Shown one piece after another: positions 45,856-57,405 of a DNA stretch of 64,000 nt (the stretch's first letter is position 1; each line of letters begins with the position of its first letter). This stretch comes from Symbiodinium sp. CCMP2592 (Eukaryota; Sar; Dinophyceae; Suessiales; Symbiodiniaceae), in NCBI GenBank assembly GCA_905221615.1, contig CAJNDT010000990.1, positions 62,001-126,000 of the forward strand, written 5' to 3'. The translations under genes and the position numbers were made by a program. The notes under the pieces are model-generated. The model saw only the letters and a program-made list of their open reading frames with translations. It did no database searches and was not told the DNA's origin.

Positions 45856-48143
45856 TCACGATCGCCCAACTTTGCCCCGCAGAAACAAAAGGTGCCTCTC
45901 TTTGAGGGCAGCCTTTTTGGAAGCATGCCAGTGCTTCACCCCTGCCAAACAACTCTTCCATAGAATCTGCAGGCGATGCATCGTCGTCTCTCCCTTGTAG
46001 CACCAGACCATCGACGGATGAATAAAACTGCTGAGTAGGAGACTATGCAAAACGAAGTGGGTCTTACTTGTGAGATTGAAGAGCTTCTCCCCCGTCCCTT
46101 TGTAGTGGGCTTGCAGGCTGCTGTGGAGCTGTGCCATTTGGCAACCGAGCTTGAAAGCCAGGTTTGCTTGCTCCTCAGGTAAAGCCAAGAAGCCGTACCG
46201 TGGCCCATAAGCTTCCAATATTTCAGCCAGCTGCAGGTTCAACCGCAAAAAGAGCCGGATTTGCTTGTGTTGATAGATACCCTCGTCCATTTGCTCTTCG
46301 AATAGAGCAAGAATTGCACTGTCCAAAGATTGAATATCGGAAGCTCTTCCTCTCATCTTGGGGAATCCTTTTTTTGGTTGTATCATTGTAAGTTTCAGAA
46401 GTCGCTGGCGGAATGTGTATCTGGTTTCGTTGTCTCGCTGGTACTTCTTGATGAAGGAGTCGCAGTATTTCAAATTCGCCAAGATACTCCCACCCAAACA
46501 ATCGTGGACCACGATGCTGAGCACGGAGCCATAAAAAAACTGTATCCACCCCAAAAACATACAATGCATATAGTCCATCGTGATACAAAGTCCCGAAAAG
46601 CCAGGTAAAGAATACAGCTGGCATGATGGATTCCAGTGGGATCTCCAGTTGGTGGTGGTGAGGCACGAGGCTTGCCACGGCGAATTTGCACGATTGTCCA
46701 TCCATGTTAGTGGTCCTTTGAAGGCGGCCCGACAAAGAGCACAAGGTTTGCTGTGATTGCTCCATCGTGGAACCTCCAGCCATTTCGCATAATAATCCAA
46801 GTCGCCAGCCATTTGAACCAGGACACCATAATATCCTCCGCATAGGTCGGTTCCCGCTCGTTCGCCCTCCTTTGTACTGGCCCCATACCTCTGTGCCGTG
46901 TAACAAACATTTTCTTACTTGTGAGACAGGTTCATATATATCTACATATATATATCTACATGTGGTGAGAGGGTTTTTTACGTATACTGTGTGGTGATTT
47001 TTCTCACATCCGGTTCGTGCTGCTTTGGGATTCCACGGGTCCGTGGTTTTGTGGCTTATATATGTTTATACGATATTATATACTGTGTATATATATATAT
47101 ATATATCATCACCATCAAGGAAGCTGTTGGGTTAGGGTTGGATTTGAGAACAGGGCTCTCATACATAGGGTGTGTATGTATATAGTCACATATCTAAAAC
47201 AGGACCCACATCATAAAAAATCAAGAAAGACAAAAAGGCTTACAGCTTATAGGGTTCCCACAGGGTCCTAAAATGTAAGGGTTTCCAGATTTCTGGCACA
47301 TGTGTACATATACAACAACACACCAGGCTGCTTCTTGCCTTGCCAATCCCGAGCAGGCCATTTACCGGTGTAAAGAATGTTGAAAGACCAATACATCACT
47401 TGCCAAAAAGTTTCCATTGTCCCAGCCCCCTCGCCGCCAGCCGGAATAATGAACTTCTCAAAAACGCCCCAAATGTAGAGGTTGCAATCGGCAGCAGATC
47501 GGCCGGCCGCTGTGGCCATCAGCGATACCCATGAAAAAGCCAAAACACTGCGAGCCCATATCTTGCCCACTCCAAAAACAGGAACTTCGTCGCCGTGTAT
47601 GCAAAGGGGAATAGCCCTTTGCATCCAATTAGCTCGCGATTTTACCGCATGATTTGACATGCAAGGGTGTCCATTGAACGATCTCCAAAACCGAGGCAAA
47701 GCCTCCGCATCAGGCAACACAGAAGTAATCCATCCAGTCGTCGTCTTCCAAAGGTGGTGCATAATCTCGTGCGGAAGCAATATCATGGAAGTCGCCGTGC
47801 CTTCGACTTGTCCTGCTAAGGGGATATTAAATTCTGTCGGCATCGGAAGATTGGACTGCTGGGCCAAGTGGTTGTCAATAGAAGATTGCAAATTTTTTCC
47901 ATGCTTCACCTTGCTGAGCCTGTCCAAATCAGGAAGAATTTTCCCGTCCCTTGCATTTCTAATATCGGCAGCCGCTGCAACTGCAATTGCATGAATCATA
48001 GAGGCCGACAGGAGGCCTTGTGCCAAATACGTCATCAGCAAATCGTGCAAAGAACTTGAGGTGGACTTCTCACTCACCGCCTGGCCCAATCTCTGTTGGA
48101 CCCCACCCTTTCGTCGCTTTCGCTCGGGCCCTGCATCCTCCAT
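45856..48143 (-). CDS. Transposase-like DDE protein, two exons, 610 aa
   Basis: Exon 1 is 48,143-47,344 and exon 2 is 46,888-45,856. They join in frame through a 455-bp GC-AG intron that splits a Trp codon. The protein starts MEDAGPERKRRKGG, a basic nuclear-type N-terminus. Candidate catalytic features: H183-G184-D185 in an IPLCIHGDEVP context; GDLDYYAKWL (G295-D296); a C-x2-C knuckle at C316/C319; then D372-x2-H375-x4-G380 followed by GSVL. HGD/GD, zinc-knuckle insertion and DxxH resemble the core of CMC/KDZ-type DDE transposases; the third acidic residue is not assigned. The start was chosen because it opens the basic N-terminus and a TA-rich stretch lies just upstream. The gene is last in a row of four and ends 430 bp from the left TIR. 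I recall related proteins as abundant in dinoflagellate gene sets. Exons: high confidence; transposase role: moderate. Confidence 0.75.
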
Positions 48144-48894
48144 GGTACCTTCTCTCCATATATAAATAAACAGAACAGCACCTTTATGCAAAGTTGGTGT
48201 TTGTTGCCAGCTGAACTTTTGTGCCTTATTTCATACAGTGGTTTGTTCGCTATAGCCATAAAACATTTTATAAGGACGGGACACACATGGTCAGACACAC
48301 CGAGCATTGAGGCTGAGGCTTGTGAGCAAGTTATACATATATGTGTGGGCACCAAATATACTATACAAACAACAACAGAAAGCTTTTGCCCCAACCCCGC
48401 AAAACCCAAACCCCCTAAACCACACGGTCCACTGCCCCTCAATCTGGACGAAACAAATCTTGTGAGGGTTTATATATAAGGTTCAGGATTTAAGGGTTTA
48501 TAGAGGGTTCAGGGTTTGGGGTTACGAAGGTTGTGTTGTGAGCTTCACAGGGTTTTGGAGGTATGGACTTTCATGGTTGATTCAATGCTTGAGGTTCGGA
48601 GGTATAGCTTTACACATGTGTGCACTCACACATGCAAAGCAGGCTACAACAACACCATCGGTGTTATATATACTCTAAAATTGAAGCTGAAAGTCACGAA
48701 GACCAACACCCCAACATGATTCAAAAGGTTATAGTTATACACGTCGTTGCTCACATGTAAAAATCACCAGAAAAGCGCCAAATCTCAAGCTCTCATCATC
48801 GCCGTTGCTTTTTTCTCTCATCGCCAAAACTCAGAATCGCCGTTTGCACCACATAGAGGCGACAGCTCCGGAACTGCACACATTCAAAATCTGT
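48144..48894. other. Intergenic region between genes 3 and 4 of the element
   Basis: Non-coding. It contains a few telomere-like units (48,395-48,420 and 48,485-48,525) and one CTCACATGTAAA copy of the element's internal motif near 48,750. No promoter motif is recognised apart from a TA-rich tract just upstream of the gene at 48,143. Confidence 0.45.
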
Positions 48895-50018
48895 CTAGCA
48901 TCCTTTTTTGGCTCGGACAGTCAACTTGGCTTTCACGGCTGCCATTTGTTCTTCGAGATGAGTTGCTACTCGCCCGGACTCTCTCATGGTCTTGGAATAT
49001 GATGAGACCGTGATCGGCCCGTCCTCATTCTCATCCTCGTACTCGTGCCACGAGAGAAGGTGCTCAAGTCCCTGCTTCGATTTTGTTGCTTGTTGGACGA
49101 TGCTCTTCCTTACAGCTGTGGGGTCTCACACAGGTTTCGGTGTTCGGGCACTGGGTTTACTTGCGAGAGAAAGCACAACACTTTGGTTACATGCGACTGT
49201 TGTTGAAGAGACTACTTTTACGAGTTAAAGTTTGTGCTTTACTTGCGAAGACAAAGGTTGAAGCCTCCATGTATTTACTTACGAGTTAAATTGGTGACTT
49301 TACTTGCGAGGATAAAAAAGTTGAAGCTTTTGGCAAGGTTGTTTCAGGAATACAAAACCAGTCCAAGTCGCACACTCTGGTACATGTCCTTGTCCTGCTT
49401 CTCATCCACGGAAGCAACCAACTTTCTGCCCTCGACAAGGATCTTATTGTAGGCCGCGATCGCCTTTGTAAGCTGCCCATCTGCTGCCTTCCACAGCTTC
49501 TCCGTCATGTTCCTGCTGGCGGCCACGGTACCATCGCAGATTGCGAGCTGCTCTGAGTCATTTGTCAGAGCTCTCTGGGGCTTTGCTTTGCCCTCGCTCT
49601 TCTCCTCAAACAAACCAATCCTCCAATCCTTGGACTGCTTCTCGAAGAACTTGGCCTCGCCATCCTTCGCTTTGGCATCGGAGCCCATGGAAAACTTCTT
49701 CTCCTTCCCTGAAGTGGAGTTGTGCACATCCTCGGACCACATGTAACGATCGGGTCCGTTCTTGGAACGGACAGCGATGATCTCGCCACTCTCGAGTGCG
49801 GCTTCGAACTGCTCATTGCTAAGATTGAATTTCCCCTGAAGCAAGATTTTGCCCAGGGTTTTCTTCTTGTTGGTCGCCTCGGACTTCGTGTAGTTCTCCT
49901 CGCTCCACCCACAGAAGAAAAGACAAGCCGAAGGGGTTTAGGGTTCAAGCTTAAGGGTTTGAGGCTTGAAGGTTTTAGGGTTCAGGGCTTCGTCGTTTGA
50001 GGCTTTGGGGTTTGGGGT

Positions 50019-50055
<37 letters not shown>

Positions 50056-51366
50056 GGTGCACAGGTTCAGGGTTTAAGGTTTGGGGTGCACGAAGGGTTG
50101 TGGTCATCATTATTATACGTATAGTATAGCAATTATATATAATATATATTGTATGGGAATGCATTTATAGAGTGTTTTTAGATATGCATATATGGTATAA
50201 TAAAAATAAATGTAGTAGAGCCCTCTATAAACAGTTAGAACTACAAAACAAAAGCCGGTGGGGTCCAGAGTTCAAGGTGTATGGGGTTGAAGGTTTTAAA
50301 TTTTCTAAAGGTGTAAGGCTTATGCAGGCTTTAGGGTTCATGGCTTCGTAGTTTACATATAAGGTTTAAGGGTTGTGGTGTATTAGGGTTTCAAGGTTTT
50401 GCTCATTGTAAAACTATAGCTATAAGCTGGACCTATATATACTATAGATACTTTATACACTCCCCGACTTCGCCTTCGGCTTCGAAGTGCCTCTCCACTT
50501 AAGGAAGCGAGCACACCTTGAAATCACCCCCGATACCCATCTTTTCGTCGTCACCTGCATGGAGTGGAACATTGGTTTGGCAAAGTTGAGAACCAGGCTG
50601 GTGTCAACACCGGATCGTCGGTCGATAGCATTGTTGATAAGCTCCCGCTGTCTCTGCCGCTTGCCCGTTTTCATCTTCTGGGACTTCTCCCATGCATCTT
50701 CGAGCCATTCTGGCAATGACCCGTCCTTTAGCAGGCTCATGAACTTGTGCTGCTTGCTGCGGTCCATCTTCCCCGAGTCCTTCGCCGGGTCTTCCATGGC
50801 CAGCACCTCGTCGTCTGTGGGTGTCTCCTCCTCTGGCTGCTCTTCGGCGGCATCCTCCACCTCCTCGAATCCATCAGCCCAGTTGTCCTCCAGCTTCCGC
50901 TTCTTGTTGTTGTCATTCTGCTTGGGAGTGTTTTTGCTGCTGCTGCTGCTACTGGGCTTGCTTCCTTTCTCTTGCTCCTTGCCCTTGTTCTCCTTCTTGT
51001 TCTCGTTCTTGTTCTTCTTCTCCTTGGCTGGGGCCTTTGCTTCGGCCTTTGCTTTGCCCTTTGCTTTGGCCTTTGGGGTGCTCTTTGGGTTGGCCTTCGG
51101 AGTGGGCTTTTGATTGGGCTTGCTCTTTGCTGCTGTTGCTTTCGTTGTTCCTTCTGCTGCAGGCTTTTTCAAAATCCCGGTCCCGGGCTCTTTCTTTATC
51201 GTGATCTTCGCCGCCGGCTTCTTCATGGGCACCTCCTGCTCTTCTTCTTCTGCCTGCTCGTCCTGGGGCTCTTCCTCGGCCTTCGTATACATATATATAT
51301 AACACTCTGGTTTTACAAAACACAAAAACCAAAAAGCGCCTCCGGAGCTTGGCTGTCTTCAGCCAT
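48895..51366 (-). CDS. Lys/Glu-rich protein of unknown function, four exons, about 530 aa
   Basis: Proposed exons: 51,366-51,340, 51,280-50,463, 49,902-49,376 and 49,115-48,895; together 1,593 nt, exactly 531 codons. Introns read as GC-AG (59 bp), GA-AG (560 bp) and GT-AG (260 bp); the first two joins are less certain than the last. The protein begins MAEDSQAPE, then has an acidic stretch followed by a long Lys/Pro/Ala/Ser region (roughly residues 25-145). A more globular part follows with SLPEWLEDAWEKSQ, RELINNAIDRRSG and NFAKPMFHSMQ; the third exon gives GEENYTKSEATNKKK and LSNEQFEAALESGEII. The last exon ends in ATHLEEQMAAVKAKL. I recall similar KPMF-containing proteins from dinoflagellate proteomes, without known function. 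The basic tail suggests nucleic-acid binding (inference). It sits between the RRM gene and the transposase-like gene, same strand. Confidence 0.7.
49116..49375 (-). other. Intron 3 of the Lys/Glu-rich gene, with internal motif cluster
   Basis: GT-AG intron. On the plus strand it carries several TTTACTTGCGAG-type motifs (near 49,156, 49,236, 49,274 and 49,300), the inverse orientation of the array at 57,113-57,405. Confidence 0.5.
49960..50450 (-). other. Body of the large AT-rich intron of the Lys/Glu-rich gene
   Basis: Non-coding. It includes a (TA)n run at about 50,018-50,055, a second TA-rich patch near 50,130-50,210, and telomere-like TTTAGGG fragments at both ends. Confidence 0.5.
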
Positions 51367-52344
51367 CGCAGGGAAAACACGAACAGTAAAGATGATATAC
51401 TGTCCTCACAAAAAAGGCACCCCTCGCTGAAGTGCTCACAGCTGCAGATAGAAGTAAACATAATTGTCATCGCAGTGTAAGTTCTCTCTGACATGCAGAC
51501 AACACCGAATGTGTTTCGTCACAGTCATAGTATAGCTTGAATCACACAAGTATATATAATTTTCTCGCCAGCTCTGGTGTAAAGACACATGCAAGCTTCT
51601 GTGTGGGGTCTGGCACACAGGTTTGAGGTTGAAGGGTTTCGGGGTTCTGTATATAAGGTATATAGTTTAGGGTTCAGGGTTTATATGACATCAGTTGTTG
51701 GGTTCTCGGGCTTTTATAGGCAGTCTCCTGGAGTCGGCCCGGCTCATTGTTTTGCTTCACACTTGCAGGCACGATAAAGTATAGAAGTTACTGCTGTGCA
51801 GAAAAACAGCTGCTCTTATATCTAGCTCCGTCTGCAAAAGCAACGAGACAATTTAATTATGTACATGCACTTCTGTACAACGTGCTGGCAAGTCGTAGCT
51901 CACTGGTCTTGCTGCTCAGCTGCTGCTTCGCTCCACCAGACCCAGTACCAGACCCTTGGGGATTATGTATAATATTCAAAAGCCAAATTACTCTCCTAAA
52001 CAAAACCTATACAATAGATCTAATGCAACCAAGTTGCTGTCGTCCATGATGGACACAGGTCCGCCAAGCCCATTTCCACACTCGTTTGGGCGACCGGCTC
52101 CGGCTTCGGCTTCGGCTCCTGTCTTCCTGGAACACGAGAATATAGCTATTCCCTTTCTGCATTCAGAAAAGTGACTATGTGGTTCGTCGGAAAAACAAAA
52201 GAACAACACAGGTCTCCTGTCGTGGCATCTTCGAAGAGAGGCTTTGTTCTGTCTAGTCAGGGAGGGAGAAGGACAGACTTTTTTGGAGCCGAAAAGCTAT
52301 ACAATATACGATTGATCCTCGCAGAGCACCGTATATAGTGTTGG
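51367..52344. other. Intergenic region, left part, between genes 2 and 3
   Basis: About 1 kb with no convincing reading frame. Telomere-like units lie near 51,625-51,685. A codon-like stretch at 52,060-52,130 was examined and not accepted. Confidence 0.4.
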
Positions 52345-52650
52345 ATGTGGGGCGGTGGGTTGGGGGGGGTGGGGGTGGGGGGTGTGGGGGTGGGGGGTGG
52401 GGGGTGGGGGTGGGGGTGGGGGGTGGGGGGTGTGGGGGTGGGGGGTGGGAGATGGGGGGTGGGGGGTGTGAGTGTGGGGGGTGGGGGGTGTGGGGAGTGT
52501 GGTGGGGGGTGGGGGGTGGGTGGGTGGTTGGGTGGGGGGTGGGGGGTGGGTGGGTGGTTGGGGGGTGGGGGGTGGGGGATGGGGGTGGGGGGTGGGGTGG
52601 TGGGTGGGTGGGGGGGAGGTGGGGGCTGGTGGGGTGGGCTGGGGAGTTTG
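52345..52650 (+). repeat. G-rich minisatellite (GGGGTGG type)
   Basis: Some 300 bases made almost only of G and T on the plus strand, in variants of TGGGGGGTGGGGGTG. The tract is strongly strand-asymmetric and rich in G runs of 3-6, so it could form G-quadruplexes. It directly abuts the long hairpin at 52,665-52,922. Confidence 0.85.
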
Positions 52651-52664
52651 TCAATGGATTTTAA

Positions 52665-52922
52665 GCAGATTTTACAAAAAAATCAACAGGTTTTCCAAAA
52701 AATCTCGATGCAGTTTCGATGCAGTTTGTATGCAGTTTCGATGCTGTTTCGATGCGGTTTTAAAACTACATACAAACTGCATCGCGAAATGCTGTAAAAG
52801 CTATGCAGTTTGTATGTAGTTTTAAAACCGCATCGAAACAGCATCGAAACTGCATATAAACTGCATCGAAACTGCATCGAGATTTTTTGGAAAACCTCTT
52901 GATTTTTTTGTAAAATCTGCTG
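52665..52922. repeat. Near-perfect long inverted repeat (arms about 118-120 bp, loop 20 bp)
   Basis: Left arm 52,665-52,782 and right arm 52,803-52,922 are almost exact reverse complements with only a few mismatches or indels. Each arm itself contains a short tandem unit, GATGCAGTTTCGATGCAGTT-like, with period about 12-14. It lies between genes 2 and 3 of the element and matches no other foldback family in the window. Confidence 0.85.
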
Positions 52923-53872
52923 AAATTTTTGTAAAATCTATGGAAAATTTGGGGGAGATTGTTGCAAAACCTGCCCACCGGTGCCTTTCCGGTGTGTTGT
53001 TCGAGTCTCGCATGTAAGGTCTAAGCCGCATCTCATCGGATCCCCACAAGTGGTTTCCCAGCTTCAAGCGCTACGCTTCGTGTGTGGGGACCGGCACACT
53101 GTGTGTCTAAACCCGAAACCCTAAACCCCTAAACCCCGAGACCCCTGAGCCCCTAAGCCCTCTCTCTATATATAGATGCATGAATACAGGTTCTGCAATC
53201 TACATGTTCGGTTTGGGGATTCAGGGCTTCATGTGTGGTGTATGCAGTATCTTCATAAATGGTTTAGGGTTCGGGCCGGGCTGTTTTTTGTCCTATCGTG
53301 TGACTTGATAGGCCCTTCAAGCAACCCAGGCATGTTCACATGTGTTCTCTATACACTCTATAGACATGTGCACGTGTGTATGTAGCCACCACCACAATCT
53401 CTGCGACTACAACTCTTTCCAATCGCCCGCTTCACTTGCTTGTCGGAGTCTCGCACAGCTTCGCAATTATCCGGATGTGCAGACGACCTTCTGAGGATCC
53501 TCGAGGTTTTGTTGCCTGGGCACATATAATGTAGTGTGGTGTAAGTTCGACTATGTATATACATATATGTATATATAGATATATGTATAAAGAAACATAT
53601 ACATATACATATGCACACATACGTGCTTATTTGTAGACTATGCATCTACAATTTTATACTACATCCATGGGGTCGCTGCACATTGTGCTTAATTGTGAGA
53701 AAAATGAGTGGCTCGGCCTGTCTCATCGTCTCTCGTGCAGCACTGTGCTGTTGCCATCGCCGTTACTGTTGTGTAAAGCTTTATCCCTCTAGACTATATG
53801 CTATAGACACACAAACAGCACAGGGGTTTAAGGGTTTAGGGTTTTAAGGGTTTATAGGGCACTGCATTATAT
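52923..53872. other. Intergenic region downstream of the RRM gene
   Basis: No coding stretch recognised. It contains one CTCGCATGTAAG motif (about 53,007), telomere-like CCCTAAACCC at 53,108-53,140, and TA-rich simple sequence at 53,550-53,610 (ATATATGTATA type). Confidence 0.4.
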
Positions 53873-56500
53873 TCAACGGCGGTAGTAACGACGATGGTAT
53901 CGGCCGCGACTGTCGCCTCTGTACCTGCGGTAGCTACGGCTGTCACTCCTGTGCCGACGACCGTAGCTACGGCTGCGACCATGGTAGCTCCTTCGCCTTT
54001 GGCTCCGGTAGCTACGAGCACGACTCCTACTGGCCCGCCTAGAGTAGCTACGAGCCCGCCTAGAGTAGCTACGAGCCCGCCCCGAGCTACGAGCCCGCCC
54101 CGAGCTACGAGCCCGCCCCGAGCTCCGAGCCCTGTTCTCTTCAACATCTTCACCTTCACCCTCGGAAGTCGGGCTGGGCTCCTTTGGGGGTGGGGTCGGC
54201 TCCTTTTTTGCCTTCTTGGCTTTGGGCTCTTTTTTCTTTTTCTTCTTCTTCTTCTTCTCTTTCTCTTCTTCATCTTCATCTACACTGCTGGGCGGCTCAT
54301 TGGCTTGCTCAGCTTCGGCGATCTGCCGCTTCAGCCGCGGGTCCACGGGCGGCTCCACGGCGGCCGGGGCCACTTTCCTCGCAGACGGCTTCGGCTTGGC
54401 GATCGGCGGCTCCGGTGGGAAGCCAGTGCCAAACTCTTCCTCGGTTTTGTGTTGTCTATATATCGAAGAAACACACACTCTTCTTCTTCGCAAGTAAAAA
54501 ATACACACAGACTCGGGCAGAAATTAGGGTTGACAAAAAAGTCTACACTCCTAAACATAAGGCTGTGGGCTCATAGAACACTTTATTTTTGAGAGAAACC
54601 CTAAAAACCCTAAACCCTAAACCGGCTCTATTGGTTTGGTGCCGGTTTATAAAGCGGCTTTTTTGAGGTTGCTGCTATCGCAGAAAAAGGCTCTGGAATT
54701 GGTCCCGTGTAAGCGTCGCCAGAGTGAAGAAGAGCCCAGTCATATTGCTCTTGGGCCTGTGGGGATAGAGCTTGGAGTTGGGAGGATTCACTGGATATAG
54801 CTTTTGGTTTCAAAAACCACAAAGTTTGGGTGGGAATCGTTGTCTGGGTTTAGGGTTAGGGTTTAGGTTTTAGGGGTTTAGGGTTCAAGGTTTAGGGTTG
54901 AAGGTTCTGGAAAAGTAAGGTTTTTATAGGGCCACAGCCAACCGAGCAGCCGTCATCTCATTCCAGGGCTTAACGTCGACGACGGGGGCTTTCTCGGCCA
55001 CAGCTTCCTTTCACTATATATATAGTATATATAAGCAACCGAAGCAACCGTTTGCTGTGTATAGGTTTGTGGAGTTCCGATTTAGGGCCTTCTTTTACTT
55101 GCAGGGTGATGGCTTAAATGATTCGGCCCGGGTACTGCACCGTCATCCACCACCGAGTTTGGTCCAGCCGGCTCCAGCGGCAGCTGCTTGTCGTCCTTTT
55201 TTGTGGGAGCTCTACTTCATTGTGTGGCTCTGGAGTTTGTTCTTCTTCTCACAAGTAAGGGTACACACACCCACAGGCCTCGGTCTTGGTGTTCGAATCG
55301 AAGGCTCCTTCTGCAAGCGGGGCAGCAGCATCCTCCTGGGGCTGGTGTTGTCGTCGGAATATGAAACTATGAATCTTTTAGGGCGGGTCGTTTGGGGTTC
55401 TCACATGATGCCATATAGCATTCTTAGATTTGGCCCCCCTAGCTGCCCTATAGCTCTTTGTACACATGTTGATTATATATACATATATATAAAAACACAT
55501 GCAGATATGTGTAACAAAACATGTTGTTGAACTATGCAATGCAAGATTCTTTGGGTCGTGGACCACCATGTACCCAGAGCTCCCAGGCTTGCGGCTTCAC
55601 CGTCTCCAAACCGTAAAGTTGCTCAGGTGGCACCTTTGGGTGTGGTGGTGCAAGGTGTTGCGGCGGTGGGTACGGGGGCTGGGTCGGCATCGCTTTGGCT
55701 TTTGGTGGGAGTGCTGGTTCTGGGACATTGGGCTCTGGTGGGCTTTGGGATGGCGGTGGTGCCTGGCCCAGTGGAGGGGGGGTGGGCGGAGGGCCTTTCC
55801 AAGGCGGCTGTTCTGGTGGTGGTGCCCACTTGCCCCACGACTCGTCTTCCTTCGAAGCTTTCGAAGGGGGCGGCTTCGCCAGCTCTGCCACCAGGTACTT
55901 GTTCGTCGCCATTTTCCCATGCCATTGCCCGTCGAGCGAAGCCCGGGCAAGCTGAGCGGCATCTGGCGAGTCCTTTGGTTTAGGGTTTGGGGGTTAGGGG
56001 TTTGGGGTTTATAGGGTTTAGGGTTTAGGGTTTATGTAGGGGTCGCAAGTAATTTTTCTCAAAACCAAGTTGCGAACTCTAAGAAGATCGAGCAGTGATC
56101 AGGCTTGCTCTGCTTCTTCTCCCAGTAACGCTCCCGCACCACTTGTATGTTCCGGCAATCCAGCACCCCAAGCTCCTCGATCGCCGCCCTGATCGCCTCG
56201 GCTCTCTCTCATGTAACTACATATATGTATGCCTGTCTATATGTGTACCAACCTCACCCTTTGTATATATGTGTAGATATAAGCATATATAATTAGACAC
56301 AAAAGAAAAGTAATGAGTGTCAGATTGTGGCCAATAGACGTGTATTGAGTTTATCTATATCTACATATTGTGTACATATAAAGTATATATGTTAAACCCT
56401 AAACCCTAAACCCAAAGCTACTTTTCTTTCGAGTGGCCCACTTCGTCGCACTGTACGTGACATTCTTCACGTAGACACGGTAGCAGTCGACAGTAGCCAT
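53873..56500 (-). CDS. RRM-type RNA-binding protein with Arg/Ser-rich tail, seven exons, about 501 aa
   Basis: Proposed exons: 56,500-56,422; 56,207-56,061; 55,962-55,543; 55,209-55,103; 55,007-54,936; 54,756-54,643; 54,439-53,873 (1,506 nt, 502 codons). Introns are GT-AG, GA-AG, GC-AG, GC-AG, GT-AG and GC-AG; the fourth has the strong donor GCAAGTAAAA, while the ends of exons 2, 3 and 5 are the least certain. Residues 6 to about 105 fit one RRM: RNP2-like VYVKNV at 9-14, a helix AEAIRAAIEELG, RNP1-like HCSIFLEF at 64-71, then AAQLARASLDGQWHGK and YLVAELAK as the last helix and strand. A Pro-rich linker follows (KWAPPPEQPPWKGPP). The tail has an acidic then poly-Lys stretch and RARSSGRARSSGRARS repeats, ending RGRYHRRYYRR. 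This is the architecture of SR-type splicing factors. Its place inside a transposon is unusual: captured host gene, or an element gene that aids its own RNA processing (both inference). Confidence 0.78.
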
Positions 56501-57112
56501 GGCCGCGAAGCAAAACTTGCTATATGTGTTAGAACACCCAAAGTGAACAGCCTTTATTCTTTGTGGATAAAAATGTGCCTAGAGCCTAGCCCCGGCGCCG
56601 AAAGCCTGACACCCGAAACTCGGTAATGGCTTTGGGTTGTATGCTTTAAAAGTCCAGAGCATCTATGCGAAGCTATCTACAATCCAAACCTTCTACAAAT
56701 ACTGTGAGGATAAGCCGCATCGGCACATGGTGGTGACATCGTGTCGAACACATCGTGTGTAGGAGATACTACGTCGCAAAACTAGAGTCTCTCCTGCTGT
56801 AAAGGAAACAGCGACCACGGCCACAAGTTTCGGCTCCAACATCATCTCGCAAAAAAGCCTCGATAAACCTCTTCAGCCGGCATTCTCTGCACTCAAGCAA
56901 TTCCAACTCGAAAGTGTTAGACATTGGAGAATGTTTTTTTGGGGGCTCACAAGGAATCCGGGCTGTCGGTTTGCGGTTTAAGTTTGGGGAGTCGGGTTTG
57001 GGGTTTCGGGTTTTGGGGTTTATATAGGGTTTATGGGTTTAAAATTAGTTTTGGGTTTTAGGGCTTAGTGAGGGTTGAGGGTTTTTGTGAAATACTGCTT
57101 TAAAGGCAAGAC
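56501..57112. other. Intergenic region upstream of the RRM gene
   Basis: No reading frame accepted. It includes telomere-like and GGTTT-rich sequence at 56,970-57,085. The start region of the RRM gene follows without a recognisable core promoter. Confidence 0.4.
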
Positions 57113-57405
57113 ACACTCGCAGGTAGATCTCGCAAGTAACACAAAGCTCCCCATCGCATGTAAAGCTGCACAAGGAAAATCTCGCAAGTAACAAAAAGCT
57201 CCCCATCGCATGTAAAGGTGCACACAAGGAAAATCTCGCAAGTAATATACAAAGCTCCCCATCGCATGTAAAGGTGCACACAAGGAAAATCTCGCAAGTA
57301 ATATACAAAGCTCCTCACATCGCATGTAAAAGGAAACACTCGCACAGGTAAAAAGCAGAACTCATCGCAAGTACATATACAAAAATCACCGTCGCAAGTA
57401 AACCT
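57113..57405 (+). repeat. Tandem array built from CTCGCAAGTAA and TCGCATGTAAA motifs
   Basis: Four to five units of roughly 52-58 bp. Each pairs CTCGCAAGTAA with AAGCTCCCCATCGCATGTAA and a GCACAAGGAAAAT spacer; the last units are degenerate. Single copies of the same motif occur throughout the element (for example 53,007, 54,488, 55,248, 56,043, 59,545-59,660) and I did not find it in the left flank. Possible roles: transposase binding sites, or intergenic RNA-processing signals. Confidence 0.8.

Noticed and set aside
50487-51430. Plus-strand frames up to 227 codons opposite the Lys/Glu-rich gene
   Set aside because: Leu/Cys-rich antisense shadows of the Lys-rich minus-strand exon.
52060-52210. 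Possible short coding exon in the intergenic gap
   Set aside because: No splice-compatible neighbour exon and no recognisable motif.
52253-52797. Gly/Trp-rich and Pro/His-rich frames
   Set aside because: Translation of the GGGGTGG minisatellite and the adjacent hairpin.
57113-57405. CRISPR-like array
   Set aside because: Spacers are themselves repeated and units vary in length; the organism is eukaryotic and no cas-like gene is present.
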